From positions 1 through 64,000 of the forward strand of contig NZ_JAGFPE010000010.1 of assembly GCF_025962655.1 (NCBI RefSeq): DNA of 64,000 nt. The letters run 5' to 3'. This DNA is from Candidatus Symbiopectobacterium sp. NZEC151. Lineage in GTDB: Bacteria; Pseudomonadota; Gammaproteobacteria; Enterobacterales; Enterobacteriaceae. The stretch's first letter is position 1, and each line of letters begins with the position of its first letter. Both the position numbers and the translations under genes were made by a program. The notes under the pieces are model-generated. The model searched no databases, was not told the origin of the DNA, and saw only the letters and a program-made list of their open reading frames with translations. Below, piece by piece: positions 1 to 9,974 of the stretch.

Positions 1-128
1 TCGCGCCACAGGACTTCGGCGATATCTGCCATACCCATGGGTGCGCCCGGGTGACCGGATTTGGCTTTTTGCACGCCGTCCATGCTGAGTGCGCGGATAG
101 CGTTGGCAAGTTCTTTACGAGAGGACAT
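1..128 (-). CDS. tktA: Transketolase, N-terminal fragment (runs off left edge)
   Basis: Only the first 42 codons lie in the window. They begin [18 protein letters not shown] and continue through a [19 protein letters not shown] stretch, the conserved N-terminus of enterobacterial transketolase, including the active-site His of the SGHPG motif. The enzyme is a thiamine-diphosphate-dependent cytosolic transferase of the non-oxidative pentose phosphate pathway. The gene is transcribed leftwards, divergent from loiP, as in E. coli. The tktA/tktB choice rests on the loiP neighbour. Confidence 0.9.
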   Translation of the reverse strand, partial: MSSRKELANAIRALSMDGVQKAKSGHPGAPMGMADIAEVLWR

Positions 129-498
129 GCTTTACTCCAGATCGGATTGAACAGATGTCTTGCCAAACATACGTTTAATAATCAATACGTTAGCCAGGAA
201 GACCAAAGAGAGATGGCTATAAATGTACATGAAAATGCTGGCGATTGCACATGGAACCATTGGCGAAATAACAGGATTTCATGGCTATTTTGCGCCAAAC
301 AGGATTTTAGCTATCCTACATGCAGCAAAGCCTGCTGAAAGTGCGAGTGAATTCGCCGTTTTCCGATATTAAGACCATTCGCTTTCCTCTATTTTGAAAC
401 CGGGTTTCATCATAGTGGTCGATAAAAAGGAACATCTTTTCTGCCTTACCGTGAGCAGAATCTGCATGAGCCTGAAAACCAGTGAGGAAGATAAGGGT

Positions 499-1251
499 AT
501 GAGGATCAGAACACCGCTGTTAGCTCTGACTATCACCAGCCTACTGAGCGGCTGTCAAAATCTGGATAACAACACCTTGATGCAATCAGGGGTGCAAGCG
601 TTTCAGGCGGCGACGCTGAGCGACGCGCAGGTAAAAACGCTCAGCGAACAGTCTTGTGCACAAATGGATAAAGAGGCCAAAATCGCGCCCGCCGACAGCA
701 GCTATACAAAACGGCTGAACAACATCGCCGATGCGCTCGGCCACGATATCAATGGCACCCCCGCCAACTACAAGGTGTACCTGACCAAAGACGTGAATGC
801 CTGGGCCATGGCCAATGGCTGCATCCGCGTCTACAGCGGGTTAATGGATATCATGACGGACAATGAAGTCGAAGGCGTATTGGGGCATGAAATGGGGCAT
901 GTGGCCTTGGGTCATAGCCGTAAGGCGATGCAGGTAGCCTATGCCACCAGCGCGGCCCGCACTGCCGTCGCCTCGGCGGGCGGCGTGGCGACCTCATTAT
1001 CACAATCCCAATTGGCGGATATGGGAGAAAAACTGGTGAATGCCCAGTTTTCGCAGACGCAAGAGCGTCAGGCCGACGACTACTCTTTCGACTTGCTAAA
1101 ACGGCGCGGTATCGATCAACAAGGATTAGCCAGCAGCTTTGAGAAACTGGCCAAACTGGATGCGGGCCGACAAAGCAGCATGTTTGATTCACACCCTGCC
1201 GCCGAAGAACGCGCGCAACATATTCGCGATCGTATCGCCGCAGGCAAGTAA
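499..1251 (+). CDS. loiP: M48-family metalloprotease, lipoprotein LoiP (YggG)
   Basis: A predicted 250-residue outer-membrane-associated zinc protease; E. coli LoiP (252 aa) acts with BepA in envelope quality control. The ATG at 499 is preferred over an in-frame start at 394. It gives a classical lipoprotein signal (MRIRTP, hydrophobic core, lipobox LLSG followed by Cys19), the family's length, and a purine-rich GATAAGGG stretch just upstream. The zinc motif HEMGH is at residues 130-134 (His130, Glu131, His134), followed by the usual VALGHS. A conserved ERQAD segment near residue 193 probably supplies the third zinc ligand. Placed between tktA and the speA region as in E. coli. Confidence in family is high, in exact substrate low. 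Confidence 0.9.
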   Translation: MRIRTPLLALTITSLLSGCQNLDNNTLMQSGVQAFQAATLSDAQVKTLSEQSCAQMDKEAKIAPADSSYTKRLNNIADALGHDINGTPANYKVYLTKDVNAWAMANGCIRVYSGLMDIMTDNEVEGVLGHEMGHVALGHSRKAMQVAYATSAARTAVASAGGVATSLSQSQLADMGEKLVNAQFSQTQERQADDYSFDLLKRRGIDQQGLASSFEKLAKLDAGRQSSMFDSHPAAEERAQHIRDRIAAGK

Positions 1252-1816
1252 CCCGACAGATACCCTCACCGCAGCGATGTATCGAATCGGTACGTCGCTG
1301 TAATTATCGGCTAAAGGAATTACCCCACGCTATTAATCTTCCCTTAACAGAGAAGTCATTTTATTTGTATGGATAATTTATAATAACGATGGCGCACCCT
1401 CTGATGGCACGATAAATAAAAGTTTTTCGCCTTCATCCATGTTCCGTTATCACTTAAATAAATAAAAGTAATTAATTACATAATTTCAATCAATTATAGT
1501 AATTAATCTTCTCGCTAATACCTATTAATTCGATAGCGTAACACCATGTATTTTCAATACATTATATTTTTTAATAGGAAAATTCCCTAAATTTGATATG
1601 ATAGTCACGCGAGAGTTGTAAAAATTTGTCAATTTTATCATTGAGATAGACTAATTATTTTCGTTAGTCCTATTTTTGAGATAGCGGATTCGTAAGACAG
1701 ATAAATATTTCAAATTATTTCAAAGTGGTTTTTGGACGACTAACCCGACGAGCGCAATATTGACAACAATATTTGAGATATGTTTTTTTTGAATAAACTC
1801 ATAAAGTCAAAACACC
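1252..1816. other. 565-bp AT-rich intergenic region upstream of the LuxR-type regulator
   Basis: No convincing coding sequence. It begins with a stem-loop (1272-1300) and then becomes very AT-rich from about 1320 to 1800, clearly poorer in GC than either neighbour. Such DNA in enterobacteria often carries H-NS-silenced promoters of acquired genes, which is inference here. I could not pick one convincing -35/-10 pair among many AT-rich matches. Confidence 0.5.
1272..1300. other. Stem-loop just after loiP
   Basis: Arms 1272-1285 and 1287-1300 are inverted copies differing at two positions, and both differences become G-U pairs in RNA. The stem would be up to about 12 bp with a small loop. No T-run follows on the + strand, so it is not a canonical intrinsic terminator; it may instead stabilise the loiP 3' end. 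Confidence 0.45.
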
Positions 1817-2404
1817 ATGGATGTGAGAATTTTTAGCAAATGCAACTTTACGCTTGTCGGCTTACGTGAAATTTTTTCACGTGTCCCCGCGTTGCATGTA
1901 AAGTCTGCAAATCGATTTACATTGATACCCCAGGGAAGAAAAAAATGCATTTTTATCATCGATGGCGCAAGTGAAGGCTTCGAGGAATACTACGCGTCGA
2001 TAAAATGTCACTTTTATGACATTGTTTCCGTTTTCATCATTATTAATAACTCAAACCACGAACCCGTTTGCATTGATGAAAAAACGGTGCTTATCCCTAA
2101 ATCAACGTCGATCGGATACTTCTCTAACATATTGAATATAGAAGAGATCCATGAAAGTGGTGCCGCCCAGCCGGTTAAACTCTCCAAATCCGAGCATGCG
2201 GTATTTCGGTACTGGAGCGAGGGGTATTCGCCGGAAGTGATCGCCGAACGGGTGGGGATTAATAAAAAGTCAGTACTGAACAGCAAAGCAAGGCTGTTAA
2301 ACAAATACGGCGTGCACGACAAGAATTCCCTGCTGCTGATTGCCACCATTCTGTTTAAACGACAAATCATTAAACTGGGTGAAGGCAGCGCCAATGCGCC
2401 TTAA
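1817..2404 (+). CDS. LuxR-type HTH transcriptional regulator, orphan
   Basis: A 195-residue protein with a C-terminal LuxR/GerE helix-turn-helix at about residues 120-180 (LSKSEHAVFRYWSEG, then VIAERVGINKKSVLNSKARL). The N-terminal 110 residues resemble the degenerate receiver-like domains of RcsA/BglJ-type regulators, without an evident phospho-acceptor Asp. I infer a phosphorylation-independent regulator, perhaps a partner of another LuxR protein such as RcsB; no target can be named. No strong ribosome-binding site precedes the ATG (AAAGTCAAAACACC), so the start is uncertain. The gene is AT-rich in its first half, sits in AT-rich DNA, and occupies the place where speB would be expected, all suggesting acquisition or replacement. 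A strong terminator follows. Confidence 0.75.
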   Translation: MDVRIFSKCNFTLVGLREIFSRVPALHVKSANRFTLIPQGRKKCIFIIDGASEGFEEYYASIKCHFYDIVSVFIIINNSNHEPVCIDEKTVLIPKSTSIGYFSNILNIEEIHESGAAQPVKLSKSEHAVFRYWSEGYSPEVIAERVGINKKSVLNSKARLLNKYGVHDKNSLLLIATILFKRQIIKLGEGSANAP

Positions 2405-2430
2405 GCGTGTTGCCTGTATTAAACAGAGAT

Positions 2431-2460
2431 AAAAAGGGAGGCTATTGCCTCCCTTTTTTA
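2431..2460. terminator. Bidirectional intrinsic terminator between the LuxR gene and speA
   Basis: A perfect 12-bp inverted repeat (AAAAAGGGAGGC / GCCTCCCTTTTT) with loop TATT has an A-run on one side and a T-run on the other. It therefore terminates on both strands, serving the convergent LuxR gene (ends 2404) and speA (ends 2471). Confidence 0.92.
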
Positions 2461-2470
2461 TGCCTTCAAA

Positions 2471-4447
2471 CTAGGCATCTTCCAGGTAAGTGTAGCCATA
2501 CAGGCCGCTTTCGAACTCATCCAGAAACTGCGACTGAATGTCAGCAGGCAGGTTGGTCTCTTTCACCTGATCGCGGAAACGCGACATCAGGACTTCGGGA
2601 TCCAGTTGCACGTACTCCAGCATGTCTGCCACCGTATTGCCTTCATCGGACTCTTCCAGTTCGATGGAGCCGTCCTGGAACACGTAGACATCCACCGTCG
2701 CCGTATCGCCAAACAGGTTATGCATGTTGCCCAGGATCTCCTGATAGGCCCCAATCATAAAGAAGCCCAGCAGCGGCGGATTTTCCGGGTCATAAGGCGG
2801 CATCGGCATGGTGGTCGCGATACCATCACCATCGATGTAATGGTCGATGGTTCCGTCCGAGTCACAGGTAATATCCAGCAGCACGGCACGGCGCTCAGGC
2901 AGTTTGTCCAAACCTTCCAGCGGCATCACCGGGAACAGCTGATCGATCCCCCAGGCATCCGGCATCGACTGGAACAACGAAAAATTCACATACAATTTAT
3001 CCGCCATGCGTTCCTGCAACTCGTCAATGATCGGACGGTGCGCGCGGTTGCTGGGATCAAGCTGCTGCTGAATCTGCTGGCAGATGCTGAGATAGAGCTG
3101 CTCCGCTTTCGCACGCTGCGTCAGATTTAACATCCCGTGCGTATATTGGGTATGCACATCATGCAAATCCATCTGGCTGTCGTGCAACCATTCACGCAAG
3201 GAACGCCGCGTTCCCGGCATTTTGATCTCCTGCCAGGTTGACCACAGGCTTTCCAGCGCGCGGGGATCGTCCTCTTCCGGCGGCATCGGCTCGCTGAACT
3301 CGTTGCGCTCCACCCCGATAATGTTGGACACCAGCACCGTGTGGTGTGCGGTAACCGCACGCCCGGATTCGGTGATCACCATCGGGTGCGGCAGACCGTG
3401 TTCATTACAGGCATCGCCAATGCCCCAAATCACGTTATTCGCGTATTCATTCAGGCCATAGTTGACCGAACAGTCAGATTGAGAGCGGGTGCCTTCATAA
3501 TCTACGCCCAGCCCACCGCCGACGTCGAAACACTGAATATTGACGCCCAGCTTGTGCAGTTCCACATAGAAACGGGCGGATTCGCGCACACCCGTGGCAA
3601 TATCGCGAATATTGGCCAACTGGGAGCCGAGATGGAAGTGCAACAGTTGCAGGCTGTCCAAACGCCCCGCTTCGCGCAGCATCTCGACCAGTTGCAGAAC
3701 CTGCACCGCAGCCAGACCAAACTTGGACTTTTCACCGCCGCTGGATTGCCACTTGCCTGAGCCCTGCGAGGCCAGACGCGCACGCACGCCAAGGCGCGGC
3801 ACCACGTTGAGCTGCTCAGCCTCTTCCAGCACCAGTTTAATCTCGGACATCTTCTCGATGACCAGATACACCTTGTGCCCCAATTTCTCGCCGATCAGCG
3901 CCAGACGGATGTATTCGCGATCCTTGTAACCGTTACACACGATCACAGTGCGCGTCATACCCGCGTGTCCCAGCACCGCCATCAATTCAGCTTTTGAGCC
4001 CGCCTCCAGCCCCAGCGGTTCACCCGAATTCACCAGCGATTCAATCACGCGCCGATGCTGGTTAACCTTGATGGGGTACACCAGGAAATAGCCGCCTTCG
4101 TAGCCGAAGGACTCCCGCGCACGACGAAACGCGGCGTTAATCGAACGCAAACGGTGTTGCAGAATTTGCGGAAAACAGAACAGCGCAGGCAAACGCTGGT
4201 GGTCCTGCTGCATCTCTTTCACCAGCCGCGCCAAATCAACGCGGGCTTCCGGCACGTCCGGATCCGGGCAAACGCTGATATGCCCCAACTCGTTCACGTC
4301 GTAATAGTTGTTGCCCCACCAGGCAATGTTGTACGTCCGTAGCATCTCGCTGGCATTGCGGTCATTCATGGCCACCTCTTGCATAGAGCGTAAATGTTCA
4401 CGTTTACCCGTCGCTGACGAGCCATTTTCAATCATATCGTCAGACAT
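2471..4447 (-). CDS. speA: Biosynthetic arginine decarboxylase
   Basis: A 658-residue PLP-dependent fold-III decarboxylase converting arginine to agmatine, the first step of the arginine route to putrescine. It aligns along its whole length with E. coli SpeA (also 658 aa): PLP-lysine region [15 protein letters not shown] near residue 127, the HFHLGSQ segment, the glycine-rich [12 protein letters not shown] loop, and the C-terminal [10 protein letters not shown] segment with the catalytic Cys. The C-terminus [11 protein letters not shown] is nearly identical to E. coli. The start gives MSDDM as in E. coli. Unlike E. coli, agmatinase speB does not follow: the gene ends 10 bp before a strong terminator, so agmatine must be processed by genes elsewhere. 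Confidence 0.97.
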   Translation of the reverse strand: MSDDMIENGSSATGKREHLRSMQEVAMNDRNASEMLRTYNIAWWGNNYYDVNELGHISVCPDPDVPEARVDLARLVKEMQQDHQRLPALFCFPQILQHRLRSINAAFRRARESFGYEGGYFLVYPIKVNQHRRVIESLVNSGEPLGLEAGSKAELMAVLGHAGMTRTVIVCNGYKDREYIRLALIGEKLGHKVYLVIEKMSEIKLVLEEAEQLNVVPRLGVRARLASQGSGKWQSSGGEKSKFGLAAVQVLQLVEMLREAGRLDSLQLLHFHLGSQLANIRDIATGVRESARFYVELHKLGVNIQCFDVGGGLGVDYEGTRSQSDCSVNYGLNEYANNVIWGIGDACNEHGLPHPMVITESGRAVTAHHTVLVSNIIGVERNEFSEPMPPEEDDPRALESLWSTWQEIKMPGTRRSLREWLHDSQMDLHDVHTQYTHGMLNLTQRAKAEQLYLSICQQIQQQLDPSNRAHRPIIDELQERMADKLYVNFSLFQSMPDAWGIDQLFPVMPLEGLDKLPERRAVLLDITCDSDGTIDHYIDGDGIATTMPMPPYDPENPPLLGFFMIGAYQEILGNMHNLFGDTATVDVYVFQDGSIELEESDEGNTVADMLEYVQLDPEVLMSRFRDQVKETNLPADIQSQFLDEFESGLYGYTYLEDA

Positions 4448-5065
4448 AACGCACCTCTTTATTCATTCCACTCATCACATTACGACCTGTCCCAAAACGC
4501 TGTGTCACTTCCACCCACGTTGATGGCGACAGCGGTGAAAAAACTGGCTGCATGCAGTATGCCGCCGTTATGTGACCTTTATTAGTGTAGTAAAACACGC
4601 TATCAGACTCCGTCGCACCCGCGAAAGAAAACGTAACAATCCGTGCCTGCGCAACAAAGGCGGCAGCACACGCGTTGGGTTACACAGCTAAAAAATAGTA
4701 GAAAGACAACGCACGCAAACGCGGCAAAAACCCTGAACATAGGCGTATCAGCCTGCCCGGGAGTCCTGCGTTAAGCTCGTGGACACGCGACTTCGGGAAA
4801 CAGCAGAGTGAGAAGAAAAAAAGAAAGGCTGAGTATTTGACGCCGATACGTCAAAAGAAACCTGTTGCAAATGCAACGGACTCGGCAAACCGTGGATCAT
4901 TAAACCTATCACCTCCGTGCCGCCGCAACGATTGCGGTCAGGCTATGGGTCAAAACAGGGAGCATATACGCTTTCCGCTACGCGTTACGGGACACTGCAA
5001 CCGCTCGCCGTTTATACCGATATGTGGGGGTAAAAGCAAAATGAAAATCACTTTTCAACCTTTTG

Positions 5066-5260
<195 letters not shown>

Positions 5261-5344
5261 GGGAAAACGGCAATACAATATTTCGATGATAGCCGTCCAG
5301 AAACAAAAAACTGCTGGTAATCCGTCCGCCAAGTGACCTAGAAT

Positions 5345-5368
5345 AGCCATCCAGATGTTAATCCATCT
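5345..5368 (+). promoter_or_regulatory. Candidate tandem MetJ boxes over the metK promoter
   Basis: Three adjacent 8-mers AGCCATCC-AGATGTTA-ATCCATCT each match the MetJ consensus AGACGTCT at 5 of 8 positions. A further AGCCGTCC (6 of 8) lies at 5291-5298. They end at a plausible -10 (TATACT, 5368-5373), so MetJ-SAM binding would block RNA polymerase, as known for metK in E. coli. The individual matches are weak. Confidence 0.5.
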
Positions 5369-5427
5369 ATACTGTTTTACTGACACACCGCGACTACTAC
5401 AGCATTTGCTTTGAAGGTATAAAACGC

Positions 5428-6579
5428 ATGGCTAAACACCTTTTTACGTCGGAATCCGTTTCTGAAGGGCATCCGGACAAGATTGCAGACCAGATCTCTG
5501 ATGCGGTTCTTGACGCCATTTTGGAACAAGATCCCAAGGCGCGCGTCGCCTGTGAGACTTACGTGAAAACCGGTATGGTGTTAGTGGGCGGTGAGATCAC
5601 CACCAGCGCCTGGGTAGATATTGAAGAAATCACGCGTCGTACGGTACGTGAGATTGGCTACGTCAACTCTGAGATGGGGTTTGATGCCAACTCATGCGCT
5701 GTGTTAAGCGCCATCGGTAAACAGTCGCCGGATATCAATCAGGGCGTCGATCGCAGCAATCCCCTGGAACAAGGCGCGGGCGACCAGGGTCTGATGTTCG
5801 GTTATGCCACCAATGAAACCGACGTGCTGATGCCAGCTCCCATCACCTACGCTCACCGTTTGGTACAGCGTCAGGCTGAAGTGCGCAAGAACGGCACGCT
5901 GCCGTGGCTGCGTCCGGATGCAAAAAGCCAGGTCACTTTCCAATATGATGACGGCAAGATCGTCGGTATTGACGCGGTGGTCCTGTCGACACAGCACGCG
6001 GAAGATATTGCGCAAAGCGATTTGCATGAAGCAGTGATGGAAGAGATCATCAAGCCGGTTCTGCCGTCTGAATGGCTCTCTGCCAGCACCAAATTCTTTA
6101 TCAACCCGACAGGCCGTTTCGTTATCGGTGGCCCGATGGGTGACTGCGGTTTGACCGGTCGCAAGATTATCGTGGATACCTACGGCGGTGCAGCGCGTCA
6201 CGGCGGCGGTGCGTTTTCCGGCAAAGACCCGTCCAAGGTTGACCGCTCTGCGGCCTATGCCGCGCGCTACGTGGCGAAAAACATCGTCGCTGCGGGTTTG
6301 GCCGATCGCTGTGAGATCCAGGTGTCCTACGCCATCGGCGTGGCCGAACCGACCTCAATCATGATCGAAACCTTTGGCACAGAAAAAATCCCGGCAGAGC
6401 GCCTCACTCAGTTGGTACGCGAGTTCTTCGATCTGCGTCCTTACGGATTGATTCAGATGCTCGACCTGCTGCACCCGATTTATCAGGAAACTGCCGCTTA
6501 TGGCCACTTTGGCCGCGAGCATTTCCCGTGGGAGAAAACCGACAAGGCCGCACAACTGCGCGCGTCTGCCGGTCTGTAA
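5428..6579 (+). CDS. metK: S-adenosylmethionine synthetase
   Basis: A 383-residue cytosolic enzyme making SAM from methionine and ATP, essential in most bacteria. It shows the family signatures [12 protein letters not shown] near residue 115 and [19 protein letters not shown] near residue 256, plus the N-terminal [18 protein letters not shown]. Length and sequence are near-identical to E. coli MetK (384 aa). The ATG at 5428 follows TTGAAGGTATAAAACGC, an acceptable ribosome-binding site. In E. coli galP lies between metK and sprT; here only a terminator separates them. Candidate MetJ boxes lie upstream. Confidence 0.98.
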   Translation: MAKHLFTSESVSEGHPDKIADQISDAVLDAILEQDPKARVACETYVKTGMVLVGGEITTSAWVDIEEITRRTVREIGYVNSEMGFDANSCAVLSAIGKQSPDINQGVDRSNPLEQGAGDQGLMFGYATNETDVLMPAPITYAHRLVQRQAEVRKNGTLPWLRPDAKSQVTFQYDDGKIVGIDAVVLSTQHAEDIAQSDLHEAVMEEIIKPVLPSEWLSASTKFFINPTGRFVIGGPMGDCGLTGRKIIVDTYGGAARHGGGAFSGKDPSKVDRSAAYAARYVAKNIVAAGLADRCEIQVSYAIGVAEPTSIMIETFGTEKIPAERLTQLVREFFDLRPYGLIQMLDLLHPIYQETAAYGHFGREHFPWEKTDKAAQLRASAGL

Positions 6580-6589
6580 CCACCACAGG

Positions 6590-6630
6590 GCATTCCTCTC
6601 CGGTCAAAGGCGGGAGAGGAATGCGCCTTT
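6590..6630 (+). terminator. Terminator hairpin after metK
   Basis: A perfect 12-bp stem GCATTCCTCTCC / GGAGAGGAATGC (6590-6601 with 6613-6624), loop of 11, followed by GCCTTT. The U-run is short, so strength is uncertain. Confidence 0.75.
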
Positions 6631-6669
6631 CAGTTGCATCCCGTTTTGCCTCGTTCTATCCTCAACGCC

Positions 6670-7182
6670 ATGAACACGCCTCGCATTCCTATCGCTCTCC
6701 ATCACGCTGTCATGCACTGTCTGCGTGAACGCCTGCAATTTGCTAATCAAGCCTTAGGCAGCCAGTACTCGGAGCCCAGCGTCAGCTATCAGCAGCGCGG
6801 TGCAACCGCCGGGACCGCCTGGCTACAGCAATGGGAAATCCGTCTGAACCCGGTGCTGTTGCTGGAAAACCAACAAGCGTTCATCGATGAGGTGGTTCCC
6901 CACGAACTGGCTCATCTGCTGGTGTATGCCCGCTTCGGCCGCGTTGCGCCCCATGGCAAAGAGTGGCGCTGGATGATGGAACAGATTCTGCAAACCCCGG
7001 CGAAACGCACCCACCGTTTCGCCACTGCCTCCGTGCAGGGCAAAACCTATCCTTATCGTTGCGCCTGCCAGCAGCACCAGTTGAGCGTGCGTCGCCACTA
7101 TCGGGCCCAACGCGGCGATGCCACTTATCGCTGTCTGAAGTGCGGTACGCCGCTACAGCTCGACGCCGCGCCACAGACCTAA
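6670..7182 (+). CDS. sprT: SprT-family zinc metalloprotease-like protein
   Basis: A 170-residue protein homologous to E. coli SprT (165 aa), related to eukaryotic Spartan proteases. The HELAH zinc motif is at residues 78-82, followed by the family's RVAPHGKEW segment. The C-terminus carries a zinc-ribbon-like pair (CACQQHQ near residue 138 and CLKCG near 159). I take the ATG at 6670 ([10 protein letters not shown]) because it aligns with the E. coli N-terminus; an upstream in-frame ATG at 6634 would add 12 unrelated residues. Its cellular role in bacteria is unsettled. First gene of the sprT-endA-rsmE-gshB-yqgE-ruvX run. Confidence 0.92.
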   Translation: MNTPRIPIALHHAVMHCLRERLQFANQALGSQYSEPSVSYQQRGATAGTAWLQQWEIRLNPVLLLENQQAFIDEVVPHELAHLLVYARFGRVAPHGKEWRWMMEQILQTPAKRTHRFATASVQGKTYPYRCACQQHQLSVRRHYRAQRGDATYRCLKCGTPLQLDAAPQT

Positions 7183-7284
7183 GCCGTTCCTCCTCACGGC
7201 GCGATAAAACGTACAGTATCCATTTGCGCGATACGTCGACGTTCGCTACTCTGCGCGTTTTACGCCAAGGGGTAAATTTGGAAT

Positions 7285-7983
7285 ATGCTTCGCAACATTC
7301 TTGTTATTTCCACACTGAGTGGTGCACTGTTTTCGGCGTTTGCCGCAGCGCAAACCATCAATAATTTCACTCAGGCCAAAGCCGTTGCCGTGCGTATTCA
7401 TCAGGATGCACCCGGCTCCTTCTATTGCGGATGCCGTATCTCCTGGGAAGGCAAAAAAGGCACCCCCGATCTCGCCTCCTGCGGTTATACCGTGCGCAAA
7501 AACGCCGATCGCGCACAGCGCATTGAGTGGGAACACGTGGTGCCTGCCTGGCAGTTCGGCCATCAACGTCAATGCTGGCAAGACGGCGGCAGAAAAAACT
7601 GCACAGGCGATGAGGTGTATCGCGACATGGAAACCGATCTGCACAACCTGCAACCCAGCATTGGTGAGGTGAATGGCGATCGCGGCAACTTCATGTATGG
7701 TCAATGGAACGGCGGTGAAGGCCAGTACGGCCAATGCGCGATGAAGATTGATTTCAAAAACAAGCTGGCAGAACCGCCCGAGCGGGCACGCGGTGCCATC
7801 GCCCGGACCTATTTTTACATGCGCGATCGCTACCAACTGCAGCTTTCCAGCCAGCAAACCCAGCTGTTTACCGCATGGGACAAGCTCTACCCCGTGACTT
7901 CCTGGGAATGCACCCGTGACCAGCGCATTGCCGAGCAGCAGGGGAATCATAATCCTTACGTTCAGCAGGCTTGCCAGCGCTAG
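7285..7983 (+). CDS. endA: Periplasmic DNA-specific endonuclease I
   Basis: A 232-residue protein with a Sec signal peptide ([20 protein letters not shown], cleavage probably after AAA near residue 22). The beta-beta-alpha-metal nuclease core is around [13 protein letters not shown] (residues 89-101), with a conserved [18 protein letters not shown] segment. Paired cysteines suit an oxidised periplasmic enzyme. E. coli EndA (235 aa) cleaves double-stranded DNA nonspecifically and is the reference family member. The gene lies between sprT and rsmE as in E. coli. Confidence 0.96.
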   Translation: MLRNILVISTLSGALFSAFAAAQTINNFTQAKAVAVRIHQDAPGSFYCGCRISWEGKKGTPDLASCGYTVRKNADRAQRIEWEHVVPAWQFGHQRQCWQDGGRKNCTGDEVYRDMETDLHNLQPSIGEVNGDRGNFMYGQWNGGEGQYGQCAMKIDFKNKLAEPPERARGAIARTYFYMRDRYQLQLSSQQTQLFTAWDKLYPVTSWECTRDQRIAEQQGNHNPYVQQACQR

Positions 7984-8103
7984 TTCCACTACCTACTATA
8001 GAGCGTTCAACCAACGCCGCTGATCACGACATGTACTGCGGCGATACCGTAAACATCGCCGCCGGACACGCGCTTGTGAATCACCAAAGGCCAAGATAGA
8101 CCT

Positions 8104-8838
8104 ATGCGAATACCGCGTATTTTTCACCCCGAGACCGTGCCGCTCACGGGGGGTGACATCGAATTGAGTGAGGATGCCGCCAACCATGTGGGCCGCGTGC
8201 TGCGCATGAATCCGGGCGACGCGTTGCAGCTTTTTGACGGCAGCAACCACGTTTTTGCAGCCGAGATCCTGTCGGTCAGTAAAAAGCAGCTTATCGTCCG
8301 CACGCAACCCGGCGTTGGGGAAGACAAAGAGTCACCGCTCCATCTGCACCTGGGTCAGGTGATGTCGCGCGGCGAGAAGATGGAGTTCACCGTGCAAAAA
8401 TCCATTGAACTCGGGGTCAATGTCATCACACCGCTGTTTTCTGAGCGTTGCGGCGTGAAACTGGACGGTGAGCGATTGGAGAAAAAAATCGCGCAGTGGC
8501 AAAAAATCGCTATCGCCGCCTGTGAGCAGTGTGGCCGTAACCGTATCCCCGAAATCCGGCCCGCCATGACGCTTGAGGATTGGTGCGCCGAGCACGATGA
8601 AGCCCTGAAACTGAATTTACACCCGCGCGCGACGCACAGCATCAACACGCTGCCTGTACCGCTTGCGCGCGTTCGGTTACTCATTGGTCCCGAAGGGGGC
8701 CTGTCTGCCGATGAAATAGCCATGACGGCCCAGCACCATTTCACCGACATTCTGTTGGGGCCGCGCGTTTTACGTACTGAAACGACTGCACTTACCGCCA
8801 TCACCGCCTTACAGGTGCGTTTCGGCGATGTGGGGTAA
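8104..8838 (+). CDS. rsmE: 16S rRNA m3U1498 methyltransferase
   Basis: A 244-residue SPOUT-family SAM-dependent methyltransferase that methylates U1498 of 16S rRNA. The SAM-binding knot motifs [13 protein letters not shown] near residue 196 and [15 protein letters not shown] near residue 219 are intact. The N-terminal PUA-like domain includes [10 protein letters not shown]. Length and sequence match E. coli RsmE closely. It is followed after 12 bp by gshB, so the two are likely co-transcribed. Confidence 0.97.
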   Translation: MRIPRIFHPETVPLTGGDIELSEDAANHVGRVLRMNPGDALQLFDGSNHVFAAEILSVSKKQLIVRTQPGVGEDKESPLHLHLGQVMSRGEKMEFTVQKSIELGVNVITPLFSERCGVKLDGERLEKKIAQWQKIAIAACEQCGRNRIPEIRPAMTLEDWCAEHDEALKLNLHPRATHSINTLPVPLARVRLLIGPEGGLSADEIAMTAQHHFTDILLGPRVLRTETTALTAITALQVRFGDVG

Positions 8839-8850
8839 AGGAGAAAAACC

Positions 8851-9810
8851 ATGATCAAGCTCGGCATCGTGATGGATCCCATCGATTCCATCAACATCAA
8901 GAAAGACACCAGCTTTGCCATGCTGCTGGAAGCGCAACGCCGCGGTTATGAGCTGCATTACATGGAGATGAACGACCTCTATCTTCATGCTGGTGAAGCC
9001 CGTGCCACCACGCGTCGCCTCAGCGTACAGTACGACTATGATGGCTGGTACGATTTCCACGGCGAGCAGGATATCGCCCTGCACGAACTGGATGCGGTCC
9101 TGATGCGTAAGGATCCGCCGTTCGATACCGAATTCATCTATGCCACCTATATCCTGGAGCGGGCGGAAGAAAAAGGCACGCTGATCGTCAACAAGCCGCA
9201 AAGCCTGCGTGACTGTAACGAGAAGCTCTTTACCGCCTGGTTCCCGCACCTGACGCCGGATACGCTGGTCACGCGCCGCGCCGACAAGCTGCGTCAGTTC
9301 CACCAGCAGCATGGTGATGTGATCCTCAAACCGCTGGATGGTATGGGCGGCGCGTCGATTTTCCGGCTGAAACAGGATGACGCTAACGTTTCGGTTATCA
9401 TCGAAACCCTGACCGAACACGGCCAGCGCTACTGCATGGCGCAAAACTATCTGCCCGCCATCAAAGACGGTGACAAGCGTATTCTGGTGGTGGATGGCGA
9501 ACCCGTGCCCTATTGCCTGGCGCGTATCCCGAAAAGCGGTGAAACGCGCGGTAATCTGGCTGCCGGTGGACGCGGTGAAGCGCGCCCGCTGACGGAAAGC
9601 GATTGGCAAATCGCGCGCGCGGTGGCACCGACGTTGAAACAGAAAGGGCTGATTTTTGTCGGTCTTGACGTCATCGGCGATCGACTGACAGAGATCAACG
9701 TGACCAGCCCTACCTGCGCGCGGGAAATCGAAGCGGCATTTCCTGACGTTTCCATTACCGGTATGCTGATGGATGCCATTGAGCGCCGCCTGGCAGATCG
9801 CCAGCGTTAA
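8851..9810 (+). CDS. gshB: Glutathione synthetase
   Basis: A 319-residue ATP-grasp ligase joining gamma-glutamylcysteine and glycine, the second step of glutathione synthesis in the cytosol. Signatures include the N-terminal MIKLGIVMDPI, the ATP-binding ILKPLDGMGGASIFR near residue 153, and EINVTSPTCAREIEA near residue 280. E. coli GshB is 316 aa. The ATG is preceded by AAAGGAGAAAAACC, a strong ribosome-binding site. The stop codon falls inside the first unit of a 15-bp tandem repeat. Confidence 0.98.
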   Translation: MIKLGIVMDPIDSINIKKDTSFAMLLEAQRRGYELHYMEMNDLYLHAGEARATTRRLSVQYDYDGWYDFHGEQDIALHELDAVLMRKDPPFDTEFIYATYILERAEEKGTLIVNKPQSLRDCNEKLFTAWFPHLTPDTLVTRRADKLRQFHQQHGDVILKPLDGMGGASIFRLKQDDANVSVIIETLTEHGQRYCMAQNYLPAIKDGDKRILVVDGEPVPYCLARIPKSGETRGNLAAGGRGEARPLTESDWQIARAVAPTLKQKGLIFVGLDVIGDRLTEINVTSPTCAREIEAAFPDVSITGMLMDAIERRLADRQR

Positions 9811-9908
9811 GGTGGTTGGTGTAAAGGTTCTTGGCATTAATGTGCTTTACGTTAATGTACTTCGCGTTAAGGTATCCTGCATTACGGTGCCCAGCATGAG
9901 GGATACCC
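9804..9908. repeat. Degenerate 15-bp tandem repeat (about 7 units) at the gshB 3' end
   Basis: Units start at 9804, 9819, 9834, 9849, 9864, 9879 and 9894. Typical units are GCGTTAAGGTGGTTG, GCATTAATGTGCTTT, ACGTTAATGTACTTC and GCATTACGGTGCCCA. The best conserved part is the G-T-T-A-A core at positions 3-7. The array begins within the last codons of gshB and ends about 65 bp before yqgE. The unit is a multiple of three, so all reading frames through it stay periodic. Confidence 0.85.
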
Positions 9909-9974
9909 ACCGATACCCGCCCGTGGCAACACGGGCTTCCCCTTCCCCCTGACCAGAGCGAATAACCACGCACA

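Noticed and set aside
2407-3130. Antisense frames over the 3' part of speA
   Set aside because: Shadows of speA crossing the terminator; no coding character.
8809-9837. 342-codon minus-strand frame opposite gshB
   Set aside because: Antisense to a well-conserved gene, no family features and no plausible ribosome-binding site.
9755-9973. Minus-strand frame reading like a pentapeptide-repeat protein
   Set aside because: The pattern comes from the 15-bp DNA tandem repeat between gshB and yqgE; only 72 codons, overlaps gshB and has no start signal.
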